Shown here in pieces: positions 46,801-57,800 of a DNA stretch of 64,000 nucleotides (position 1 is its first letter; every line of letters starts with the position of its first letter). Location of the stretch: NCBI RefSeq assembly GCF_963576615.1, contig NC_088709.1, positions 14,893,264-14,957,263 on the forward strand, given 5' to 3'. The translations under genes were made by a program, and so were the position numbers. Origin of the DNA: Watersipora subatra. Its lineage: Eukaryota; Bryozoa; Gymnolaemata; Cheilostomatida; Watersiporidae. Below the pieces are notes generated by a model that worked only from the letters and a program-made list of their open reading frames with translations, was not told where the DNA came from and did not search any database.

Positions 46801-48187
46801 TTACAATGTACTATGGGCAGTATACATACCTGATTCTTACCTTCGAGGCAGAAGTGTAATAAAATCTGACTTGAATGAACTTAGCTTACTTAACACATAC
46901 TTGAAGGCAGTTTTAGTATGTATTTTACTAAACTTGAGACTTTGAACTAAGATTTTATCATTTATTTGCTTGCGAATCCATTTTAACCTTAACGAATGAC
47001 GCTGAGCTGACGTATATCAATTTCCAGCGTTGTAGAAGGTGTTTTGGGGAATAGCATAAGGACATTTTTGTTATTTCATTGTAGTCAGTACAACAATTGC
47101 CGAATTTAAATTTGAGAGAACATTTTGTTGATATTGCATGGCAAAAAATAAATTTGCCTTAAGATGGCGAAGACAAAAAAGCATCGTGTTTCATAGAGAG
47201 CAAAAACATTTTCTTATAAAGTCATTGTAACCGGTGGGCGCAATGTATCAATTAATACGTTATTTTGCGTGTGCAATCGGGAAGCAGGTATACAGTACAT
47301 AGTAAGAGCGATTGAATCATAAGAACCTTCATAGACATGAGGTTAGATAACTGGTTTACAAACCTGTGGTTGCTATCTTCGTAAGTTCAAATCCAGCAAA
47401 AGGTGAGCTTTTCTTCCCAAGAGTTTAATAGCATTTAACAACTGTAACTGGACACACCAATCACAGAATTGCAGAAGACACACAAGCATTGAGATTTACA
47501 CATATAGGTGTATAGATGGTTTATCTAAATTAATTTATATATAGTTTTAGTACAAAGAAATGTCAACTTCAACTGTAACAATGAACTTACAAAGTTATAG
47601 TGGTACTAAAGGGTTGCCTTTCAGGGCAAAACAACCATTGTAGTTAAGTTGTTTGCTTGGCTACATTCATAAGTTATCTAAAGACAAACATTTCTATATG
47701 TATTCGTTTAGAATATCTGTTGTTGGATCATTATTAGTGGCTTTAAAAGGAATCTGATAATGTATTGGTTTTAAAGGCTGACTTGCAACAAAATTCACAT
47801 TACCGTTATTTGATATGAAAAGATTCATCATGTCTTACTCTGTTGTGTTGTAGGTGCAAAATATGTGGAAAAGTGATTACAAGCTCTTAAAAGCTCAAAA
47901 ACGAACACAAAATCGCAGCCACACAAGACCGCCGTAGTTTGGATTCCTTTTCCAAAACGGCTCAAATGTGATGTAGTTGTGAGAGATGGTTTCTGTTTAC
48001 ACTTTCTTGCAACCTTATTCATCGAAATATTTTCACAAATATACTTCGCGCATTCAATAAAACTATGTCTATTGTTCTTATGTGTCTTTTATCGTCATCG
48101 TAATGCTGTCACTTATATATATATATATACATTTGAATATATAATTATATATTAATTATATATATATAATTAAATAGAAGAGAAGAG
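46801..48187. other. No recognisable gene apart from a SINE
   Basis: Apart from the SINE at 47325-47530 and an AT tract at 48115-48180 that precedes a LINE, I see no exon or element. Confidence 0.5.
47325..47530 (+). repeat. tRNA-derived SINE
   Basis: A-box-like 'gaggttagataactggttta', B box 'gtaagttcaaatccagc', and tail 'caagcattgagatttacac'. Confidence 0.65.
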
Positions 48188-48199
48188 CATAATCCTCAA

Positions 48200-49490
48200 A
48201 GGTACAAGTACTTGGGGATTATGAAAAGCAACATCGACCATGAAGCCGAGGTACGTCACAAAGCCATTACTGAATACAAACAACGCCTTCGGCAGGTCCT
48301 ACTGAGCCAGCTCAATGTCAAGAACCAAGTCATGGCAATAAATACCTACGCACTGCCAGTAATAAGATATCCAGCAGGCATAATAAGGTGGACTGAGCAA
48401 GCCATCATGGAAACAGATATAGCAACTCGTAAACTGCTGACCATGCATGGAGCACTCCACCCAAAATCTGATACTACTAGATTGTATCTTGATAGGAAAA
48501 ATGGTGGTAGGGAACTCAAAAGTCTACAGCAGACAGTGAAGGAGGAAGAACAAAGCGTCAAAGCCTATGCAGCCTCCATGGCAACTTCAGATAAGTTTCT
48601 AGCTGAATTTCAATCGGCTGCTCTGACAATGGAACTTCGCAGTGATGATGAGGAAACTGACTGGCACATGAAACCTTTTCATGGCGCCTATCACGGACAA
48701 ATATCTAAGGTTGGCGATCTTCACCAGACATATATGTGGCTGAACAAAGGAAACCTAACGGCCAATACAGAGTCACTAATCATGGCAGCCCAAGAGCAAG
48801 TGCTCCCAACAAAGCAACTTTAAACAAAAATCTATCACACTAGAGACGATCCTAGATGCAGACTGTGCAAAGATGTACCTGAGACTATCCAACACACCAT
48901 CAGTGGATGCAAGCAGCTAGCAGGAGGCGCATACACTGAGCGGCATAATCATGTCACAGGTGTTGTGCATTTAAAAGTCTATGTGATGAGTATGGCCTTA
49001 ATAAATTACAGCACTGGTGGGAAGCTCCTGGTAAGGTCAATGAAAATGACCGAGCTAAGATTCTCTGGGACTTCTACATTCGGACTTACAAACATGTCCT
49101 AGCAAACCAACCAGATATAGTGGTTGTGGACAAGGAGAACAAGAGGGCTACTATAATAGATATAGCAGTGCTCAATGACTACAATATAGCCAGCAAAGAA
49201 AAAGAGAAGGTAGAGAAATATCTCCCTCTTGGAGAAGAGATTGAAAAATGCTGGGATGTAAGAACAACTGTAATTCCAGTAGTCATTGGGGCACTGAGCG
49301 CATTAACACCGGCGCGTAAAATGTGGCTTGCCCAAACACCGACAGCAATCAACTCTGGTGAGTTGCAGAAAAGTGTGCTATTGGGAACAGCAAAGATTTT
49401 GGGGTGAATGCTCAAGCTCCTAGGTCTCTGGTAGGAGACCCGAGTTAGAGCAGAAATTACCACCCATACGGGTTAACCGGGGTGAGGAAA
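48200..49490 (+). pseudogene. R4/Dong-type LINE fragment, plus strand (inverted twin of 33726-34968)
   Basis: The frame runs from KYLGIMKSNIDHEAEVRH through NTYALPVIRYPAGII to QEQVLPTKQL, with a stop at 48821. The CCHC motif and endonuclease follow in shifted frames (VVDKENKRATIIDIAVLN at 49120) to a stop at 49405. The 3' UTR ends at about 49490 and is joined to a 25-bp inverted copy of its own end (49505-49530). The 12 bases left of the junction are an inverted copy of 48212-48223. It matches the minus-strand copy at 33726 including most disabling changes. Confidence 0.85.
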
Positions 49491-49575
49491 CAATTTTTTT
49501 ATATATAAAATTGTCTCCTCACCCCGGTTATATATATATATATTTATATATATATCCTTTGCGCATATATATATA

Positions 49576-49789
49576 TATATATATCCATATAGCCTTTGTG
49601 CAAAGCTCATCACTTTTGTGATTTGAGCACTCTGGTGTCAGCACATTGACTTTCTTAATGTCTGAGAGGCAACTTAGTTGTTTCGTGGCAGAAAGTCAAC
49701 TCTCTTTGGTAATGGGATTTGTGTCCCTTGCCTAAGCTCTGAGCTGCACTGATGAGGCTTCAATAGCCAAAACAGTACTGTCTGTAGCA

Positions 49790-49790
<1 letters not shown>
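49576..49790 (+). repeat. Hammerhead-bearing repeat unit, copy 3 (ribozyme 49743-49788, G12 mutated)
   Basis: The plus-strand ribozyme has GCUGCA/UGUAGC stem I, CUGAUGA, GGCU/AGCC stem II and ACAG/CUGU stem III, but A replaces G12 at 49769. It carries the same substitution as copy 2, consistent with copies 2 and 3 being the two sides of one inverted duplication. Confidence 0.75.

Positions 49791-49792
<2 letters not shown>

Positions 49793-49863
<71 letters not shown>
49793..49863. repeat. (TA)n microsatellite between ribozyme unit and LINE
   Basis: About 35 TA units with a short 'catgta' end. Confidence 0.97.
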
Positions 49864-49869
<6 letters not shown>

Positions 49870-49870
<1 letters not shown>

Positions 49871-50690
49871 ATAATCTAAGGTTGGCAATCTGACAAATAT
49901 CTGAGGTTGGCGATCTTCACCAGACATATATGTGGCTGAACAAAGGAAACCTAACGACCAATACAGAGTCGTTAATCATGGCAGCCCAGGAGCAAGTGCT
50001 CCCAACAAGGCAACTCCAAACGAAAATCTATCCCACTAGAGACGATCCTAGATGCAGACTGTGCAAAGATGCACCTGAGACCATCCAACACATCATCAGT
50101 AGATGCAAGCAGCTAGCAGGAAACGCATACACTGAGCGACATAATCATGTCGCAGGTGTTGTGTATAGAAGTCTATGTGATGAGTATGGCCTTAATAAAC
50201 CACAACACTGGTGGGAAGCTCCTGGTAAGGTCAACGAAAATGACCGTGCTAAGATCCTCTGGGACTTCTACATCCAAACTGACAAGCATGTCCTAGCAAA
50301 CCAACCAGATATAGTGGTGGTAGACAAGGAGAACAAGAGGGCTACTATAATAGATATAGCAGTACCCAATGACTACAATATAGCCAGCAAAGAAAAAGAA
50401 AAAGTAGAGAAATATCTCCCTCTTGGAGAAGAGATTGAAAAATGCTGGAATGTAAGAACAACTGTAATCCCAGTAGTCATCGGGGCACTGGGCGAAATAA
50501 AACCGGCGCATAAAATGTGGCTTGCCCAAATACCAACAGAAATCAACTCAGGTGAGTTGCAGAAAAGTGCGCTATTGGGAACAGCTAAGATCTTGAAGCG
50601 AGTGCTCAAACTCCCAGGTCTCTGGTAGGAGACCCGAGGTAGAGCAGAGACTACCACCCATACGGGTTAACCGGGGTGAGGAAACAATTT
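49870..50690 (+). pseudogene. R4/Dong-type LINE 3' fragment with intact endonuclease frame
   Basis: 232 codons are open from MWLNKGNL (49930) to LKLPGLW (stop 50626-50628). Zinc motif C42-x2-C45-x8-H54-x4-C59; RHNHV at 70-74; restriction-like endonuclease core PD at 126-127 followed by D142 in TIIDIAVP; VIPVVIGALG near 190. This CCHC plus PD...D arrangement is the C-terminal module of R2/R4-type LINEs that nicks the DNA target. The 5' end is truncated next to a direct duplication ('aggttggcaatct' and 'aggttggcgatct'). Confidence 0.87.
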
Positions 50691-50699
50691 TTTATATAT

Positions 50700-51035
50700 A
50701 TAATTGTTTTCTCACCCCGGTTAACCCATATGGGTGGTAATTTTTGCTCTAACTCGGGTCTCCTACCAGAGACCTGGGAGTTTGAGCACTCGCCTCAAGA
50801 TCTTAGCTGTTCCCAATAGCGCACTTTTCTGCAACTCACCTGAGTTGATTCCTGTCTGTATTTGGGCAAGCCACATTTTATGCACCGGTGTTATTGCACC
50901 CAGTGCCCCAATGACTACTGGGATTACAGTTGTTTCCACATTCCAACATTTTTCAATCTCTTCTCCAAGAGGGAGATATTTCTCTACCTTTTCTCTTTCT
51001 CTGCTGGCTATATTGTAGTCATTGGGTACTGCTAT
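50700..51035 (-). pseudogene. R4/Dong-type LINE 3' end, minus strand, tail to tail with the previous copy
   Basis: The minus strand encodes AVPNDYNIASREREKVEKYL to LKLPGLW. Its 3' UTR end lies only about 13 bp of T/TA-rich sequence from that of the plus-strand copy, producing a palindrome of two complete 3' ends. It is 5'-truncated at a TA-rich tract at 51035. Confidence 0.85.
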
Positions 51036-51109
51036 ATATGATGCTATATATATATATACATATATACAGTATATATGATGATATATATATATATAAACTT
51101 CGAGTAAAA

Positions 51110-51600
51110 TTTCCACACAGAGTGCTAGATATTATAAAATAGAGCCTGTTATACAGAAACGGAAGTTTAAAACTTATGGTTAAAACACTTTTATTACTAC
51201 TAGTTTCATGATCTGAAGGAGCAATCATCAGATAAAATATGTCGATCAACTACAGGTTTTTATATAATAGAGGTTAGGTAGCTAACAGATTGAAATTTTT
51301 AACTACATAGAGTCTATGGTCTTACTACAGCTTATGTCTTGTGGTTGCATAACAAGAATTTGTCTACATGTCTGTATGTAGATGACAGTTCATTTCGCCT
51401 GTTCGGTGTAGCCAACTCAGGCATTCGAATGATGTAAAACTTTTCTCACAAGCACAAGTTACTTGTCTTAGTTGAACATTTAAATGATGTTGCCTTTCTA
51501 ACAATTCTCCATCTTATATTAAAATCAATGTTGTTCTCCTTAAAGCTCCATACGTATTTACTCAATTCGGCGCTAGATCTCTTTTGTGCATGTCTAAATG
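51110..51600 (-). pseudogene. Diverged Penelope-like 3' end with decayed hammerhead
   Basis: It shares order and motifs with 25637-26130: 'tactagtttcatgat', 'cagataaaat', 'gcacaagttact', 'ttactcaattcgg'. Minus-strand codons include a YRHVDKFLL-like block. At about 51186-51241 the minus strand has CUGAUGA and GAAAC, but stem II does not pair convincingly, so the ribozyme is probably inactive. Confidence 0.55.
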
Positions 51601-51640
51601 TTGACCACAAGTCAGCATCTTATTGTTAATACGCTGATTT

Positions 51641-51674
51641 TTAATACCCGGACAACGCCAGAAGGCACAGCTAG
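51641..51674 (+). mobile_element. Helitron-like 3' terminus
   Basis: 'acccggacaacgcc' is followed by 'ggcacagCTAG' and then T of an AT tract. The upstream limit of the element is not visible. Confidence 0.45.
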
Positions 51675-51728
51675 TATATATATACATGTATATAGATTTC
51701 AAGATCTATATATGTATATATCTATATA

Positions 51729-52540
51729 CAGTGAAACACTGATAACTCAAACTTCAAGGGACCGAGCAAAAGTGTTCGAGTTATTAGAGCGTTCAAGTTA
51801 TCAGGACAGTCATAAGTGCACGTATTTATCAGTAGATACATGTACATATACAAACTATATATCAATTAAAAGCATAGATTGATTGTTGCAAGTTAAAGGG
51901 TCTCTCGTGTGAAGTTTTGAATATTTTTAATCAGAAAGCATAGATATTTCTCTATCACTTGAGATTTGTTTGTTGCTTTAGGTGATGTGACTGCCAGGAC
52001 ATTCTCAGATTAAAATTGGCAAAACTTGATCGCGGTTAAAACACTCAGAAAAAATACATACATATTTTTCTACCGGGTGTTTTAACCAAGATCAATTTTG
52101 CAGTAAGCCAATTATTACAAAACTGCTTTACCATTAAAAACCCATTATAAATTTTGCCGATATTACTTTAAAGTTATCCAAATTTTATCTTGCTTTTTTT
52201 GCATTCGGAGGGCTTATCGCTAAGCGGATGTTTGGTAAAATTTGATTATTGCAAACTTTTAGAAAAGTCGTTAATGAAAATATTTGTCGATGTTGGTAAT
52301 AACGCAGCCTAAGAGCTACTAAAAGTCGATGTTTATCTCTATGGCTTGGAATAAAGTGATATTCTAAAGCGATAGTAACAACCGTCTCGGTAGCCGTTTG
52401 GAAAAAAACTGTTCGAGTTAACGGAGTTTCGGTCGAGTTATCTAAAGCCATTTATCATTGCGGGGGAACGGACCAAGCAAATCCATTTGAGTTAACCATG
52501 TGTTCGATATATCCGAGGGCGATTTATCCGAGTTTCACTG
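51729..52540. mobile_element. Pogo/Tc1-type nonautonomous element, second family member
   Basis: The left end CAGTGAAACACTGATAACTC and right end 'tatccgagtttcactg' lie inside TA dinucleotides. The subterminal 'gggaccgagcaaaagtgttc' and 'gggaacggaccaa' blocks match the element at 26854-27973. No transposase remains. Confidence 0.8.
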
Positions 52541-52590
52541 TATCTATATACAGCGGACGTTTTTGAAATAAGTTTCACTGTATATAGACA

Positions 52591-52634
52591 CAGTGAAACT
52601 CGTACTGTATCTATATACAGTACGAGTTTCACTG
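52591..52634. repeat. 44-bp palindromic relic of pogo-like ends
   Basis: CAGTGAAACTCGTACTGTAT is followed by four bases and its complement, ending TTTCACTG. It consists only of terminal inverted repeats. Another solo end ('gtttcactgta') lies at 52572-52582. Confidence 0.75.
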
Positions 52635-52658
52635 TATCTATATACAGTATACAGTATA

Positions 52659-53020
52659 TCTGTCTGTTGGAAATCCGGCTATAGTTATATTATTAGAACA
52701 GCTGAGCTGGACAACAATACAGACTCAAAGTCATGGCTTACCGTCATTGGAAGCCTAACCTTATTAACTAGCTTAGTGGAGTTTTCCATTGGCAATATGC
52801 CAGGCCACTAGCTTAAAAGGTACAGTAGTTTGACAAAGTTTTAAAACCTTTAGTTCTTTTTATTTTTCTCTTAATTTATTTTCAACTACCCGACACACTT
52901 TTCTCCTTATATGTACTTTGAAAGTTACAATGGCAAATGTTGTTATATGTTAAATACAAATCAATTTTCTGTCCAAAGACTAATATTACACGGGCGACGG
53001 CGGGTGGCACACCCAACTAA
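52659..53020 (+). mobile_element. Helitron-like nonautonomous element, plus strand, both ends visible
   Basis: It starts TCTGTCTGTTGGAAATCC after an A and ends 'cgggtggcacacccaaCTAA' (CTRR). It is 362 bp long and is an inverted relative of 25176-25599 throughout. Confidence 0.55.
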
Positions 53021-53024
53021 CAAT

Positions 53025-54545
53025 TTTACGTTCCCAGAACGTTCCAGGGATGTTCCGAAAAGTCCCAGAAACGTTTCATCGTAACGTTGTCACAAGATTA
53101 TTTGTAGACACATTTTCAACGATTCAGCAACGTTGTGGGAAAAACATTGCTGGAACGTAACTCTCACAACGTTCCATCAATGTTGTGGGAAATACTTTGC
53201 TGGAACGTATTTCCCATAATGTCCCTACAACATTGTGGGAAATATGTTGCTGGAACGTATTTCCCACAACGTCCCAGCAACGTTGTGGGAATTACGTTGC
53301 TGGAATGTTACCAAATGATCTCGCATAACATTCCCACAATATTGGGAGAACATTGCGTAATATTCCACGAACATTTCTTCCATAATATTGTCTCAAGGCT
53401 ATTAGCTAACATCCCAGGAAGGTTACGCGTAGAACATTGGTGGGACATGCGTAGGGATTTTCCATCTTTGTTATACAATATTCCTAGCTACTGCGCATTG
53501 CTTTCCTTGCCGCAGTAATCTCGTTGAGCTAAAAAGAAATTTAAAGGCATACAAGGTGATGGGCATTGGGTTCGCTCTACTAACGAAATGATTTACATAC
53601 GCGTCAGCTTGTCAGACGACACGTAGCGTTAATCAATCGGTAGATAGACTATCACCACACATCTGACACAAAGTGTATATGTGGTGACCTGGTCTGTTGC
53701 GACGTGTTCACACTGTCGTGTCCTATTTGGGCCCTCTACATAACGGATATCCAGAGCCTAATGGACCCTAGTCATTTTTGCGATATGTCTAATGAAGTGC
53801 GAAAATTGAAATTTGTAGTGGTTTTTATTTCATTTACATAAATCATTCAGATTTATCATTATTTCTTTTCATTATTTTGTTTGTTTTTATATCTGTAATG
53901 AAAAATCTATAAAATTTTTAATTTGCTTCATTTTAAATAATTTTTTGTTATGAAAGGGTGACAACTTCTAAAAATTAAATCAAGCGTTTTTGTACCATTC
54001 TAGCTAGAACGTTAGAGGAAAAGGTTTGCTAACGTTATTATAACGTTGTTACAAAACATTGTTATCGAATGTCCCCGCAATGTTACAGGATTGCTACTTT
54101 GAAATGTTTGGGTATAAACATTCACATAATATTGTCTTCTAATATATTCGGAACAGTATGGCGTTTCACCATTATGGAACATTCAGCAGATGATCTGGTG
54201 CAAAATTCCTGCGACATGGGGAGAATGTTACAGAATATTCCACAAGCATGCCTTTCATGATGTTGCCTCAAAGATATTAGCTAACATCCCAGGAACGTTT
54301 TCGTGCAGAACATTAGTGGGGTGTAACTGTGTAGACAATTTCTAACATTTTGATGTTTCACAGAATGTTCCTCTAATGAATTGCGTACAATGTTACTACA
54401 ATGTACCGAGCATAACCGTCGACAATATTTTTTCCTTAAGCTATACAACATTCCACCAACATTACGTCTCCGACGCAACCTAATTTTTCTATAATGTACC
54501 ATGCTTAACCTTCACACAACATCTCTTCTCAAGGCTGACGGACAT
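53025..54545. repeat. Degenerate AACGTT/CCCACAACGTT repeat field
   Basis: Many variants of 'acgttgctggaacgt' and 'cccacaacgtcccagcaa' are spaced 15-40 bp in 53030-53450 and 54000-54545. 53397-53450 and 54280-54330 share 'attagctaacatcccaggaa', so a larger block is duplicated. 53450-54000 between them shows nothing I recognise. The open frame through 53135-53518 is a by-product of the repeats. Confidence 0.65.
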
Positions 54546-54890
54546 TCAACAAATATCGCACCTTAGATATATACAAAGACTATTACTAGATTATTCTTAA
54601 AATATTCTTTGTGAGCATCTCAATAGTTAGGGCATGGTTCCGAAGCTGTATATTTTGGTACAAACAGTTGCATGATATAATAACAGAAAATAATATGAAA
54701 CACAATAAAAATATAGCTATAAAATGACTAAACTCTATATATATTGTCATCATCAAAACATGGCAGAAAAATACCACAACCTTTACACCAGAATAAACTA
54801 TATATCAATGATACACAGAAACAAACAAGCAAAGCTATGATCATATTTGTGAATAATGCTACAGTCCACCAAATGCTTTACCACATTAGA

Positions 54891-57800
54891 CTAAAGTTTT
54901 TCCAGCTCGTCCTTGGATTGTGGTGGCGAAGGCTGTTCTTTCATCCAACAATTCAGATTACAGTACAATCCTTTAAGGCCTGAAATGTGAAGAAGCATTT
55001 ATATTAGCAGATGAGAACTGCTAAAAAGTACAGAATACAAACAAAGCAAATATGAGTATAAACTAAATATGGCAACAACATGTTAACAAAGTAATTATGA
55101 ACATCGAGGTTGATTTGCCACATCACAGTGTCACTTGCTAGATACATGAAATAGTACCAGCAATACTTTTCTTTTCACTATTTGTGGGCACTCTATAATA
55201 AGGTAATATTGTCCACTCATTCAAGTTTTTGGAATCGCGATTCCTCATAATAGGCACAGGTGGATACAAGAGTGCACAACCACCATATTTTCAAAATCAT
55301 CTTAATCAGCTTTTTATTTAATGGCTTCATAACTGAGCTTTTTATAAGGCTGCAACTTCATATTGGCATATTATGAAAAATGCACAAGCATATCATATTT
55401 AGGGTTGCGCTAATAGTAAGTTGCTTCAGAAGCAACTAATGTCTTAGTCGCATTGTTCTTATGCTGAATTATCATTTTAATAATTTGAAATTTAAAAAAA
55501 AGTTGTTGTAGAATAGCAATGCGGTAAATTAATTAGTAAATCTCATGTAGCCAAAAACACGAACTTGGACATATCCATTAAAAAATAATAACAAACTGTA
55601 AGCTAACAACTCCGCATTAGTCGAGTTATTCACTTGGAGTAAACCTTTCTGATGAGACGCTATATGTGCAAACAGCTATATACGCAGGTAAATGAGAAGC
55701 ACTGCTAATGCTATTGCAGATTGTTCCAAAGCTTTAAGAAACGCCGTGCAGATATTTAATGAAAAATTAAACGATAAGATTTTGTAAGTTTTAGTTGATC
55801 TAGAAGTATGCGAGCAGCCTGCCTTTTCAATTTCCTTTATAAGCTTGTTTGAATTAGCGCGTACGCTCTTTTAAAAATACATAGTCAATCGGCTATTGTT
55901 GCCTCTTACATATTGTCAAATTCTTCAATCATACCTATCTTATATCACAATCAAATAGCTGAAAATCATGTCATAAAAAGAGAAAAAGAAGCTAAAACTA
56001 GCTCTAAGTTGACGTTTTGGTAAAAGGCAGCACGATTTTCAACCTAACATGCTTATCACAAGTTATACATAATCTAACACAATGCAAACTTTCAAGAGTT
56101 GCTTTCTTAATTATGTACATGTGCACACAACTCTTAGATTTCCATATTTTCTCTGCTTAAAATTCTGATGCGCTAGGTAGTTAGTGTTGAAATGTGCTTC
56201 CAATCTGCCAAAAAAATCTACGTTTTGTACTACAGCATTTCTAAATTTGAAACTAATTTTTCCAACTTTCAATAACAAAAATCACAGTTAAAGGGAGAGT
56301 AACTATAGATCTATCGTAAATTCCAGAGTACAAGTCGAGATCTGAAGTTTGGTTCGAAAATCCTGGTTTTGACATGTACATACCGTGACCTCTTCCATGG
56401 CCCAAATCTTTTATTCGCTAATAGTTCAATCGGGATCAGAGGCGGGCAATGCGTAGCTGAAGAAATGGCATTCAAAACACCATTAGTAAGGACGCCTTTT
56501 TTGGCGCCGTCGGGAATACTACAATTAACAAAAGCCTGAGAGTAGCATGTTATAGTGAAGATCACAGAGAACAAAAAACAAGCACTTAACCAACGTACTG
56601 GTTCACCTCAATACAAGAACAAAACCGCTACCTCGGATAATAGGTATTCAACAGAGTAGCAATGCCGCAAGACAGATTTCTGTCAGAAATCCTGATTCAT
56701 GTACAAGAAAAAGGTGTGAATGCCCAATAGTGGATGTGTCAAATGGATTACTGAAGTGTGGCCTTGTAGGCAGATACTACAAAAACCAACATCAAATTCA
56801 AAACATATCACGTAATTCCAGAAGAGAATCCTAGTGATGACATTTCGAATGGTGAATAATGGGGACCTGGTGTTCCAATCAGCTCACATTGAGTAGGATT
56901 ACTGGTATTTCACTATTTTATAAATAAATTCCTATATGTGATATCATGTAATTTTGATTTGCAACGGTTTTTTAAAGTTGAATTTTACTAGAAATCGTGC
57001 CATGAATTACATTACCGTCGTATTTTTGTGCAGACACCGCAGCAATACTATTTAAATTCATGAAAGAAACGAAGTCACTGTTGGGATTCAAACACAAATG
57101 CTCTATGGTCACATCTTCCAGCGCAGCGAGCTGGAAGCTTGTAGGTGTAGCATAAAAACACACTGGTCAGTGCGCGAGGCGACATTGCAGTAGAAGGACT
57201 GGTCTTATGTACTGAATATTATATGGTATGTTTATCGAATTTGATATGGTTGTCACGACGTTAAGGGCTTATGGCACAAATAAACAAACTTTCCATGTAG
57301 CTGAATTAAAGCATATTGATAACATATTAGTAAGCCTACAACATGTATAATAAAAACACAGAAATGGAAAGTTTGGAATAGTGATGGAAAAATGCAAGAA
57401 ATATGTCTAGATCTCACCTGTCCCACAGTTATTGATACCGATTCAATTGGTTATGGAGAATTCACTGTTGAGCCGAACCTGTGTATGGTTGGCAAATTGA
57501 CCATAGTAGTGGTGATTGACTAGATAGCGATTAGACGATTAGTTGCAAGGATAATGGCCAGATCTTGTGAGATTCATTCTAAAAAATCGCAAACAAACCA
57601 CATTAGAGATCTTGCAAACAACAAATCGATAAACTATCTATATGGTAATGAATCAGATGGACTTGGACTGAGATTGAACCGATAACCTTGTAGTTGCAAA
57701 CCCTAAATCTGGCCACTAAAAACTGCTGGTTGGTCACTACTAATATTGCTCAACATTTTCCAACTGAATAACAAGTTTAGTAGCTCAGTGACTAACAACC

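Noticed and set aside
51186..51241. Functional hammerhead ribozyme in the diverged Penelope-like copy
   Set aside because: CUGAUGA and GAAAC are present, but stem II does not pair and stem I has several mismatches.
53135..53518. 127-codon open frame
   Set aside because: It consists of the AACGTT repeat field; apparent amino-acid periodicity follows the DNA repeat.
56972..57163. Minus-strand open frame with a possible GTAATG donor
   Set aside because: A B-box-like 'gtgtttgaatccc' inside suggests a tRNA-derived repeat, and neither reading could be supported.
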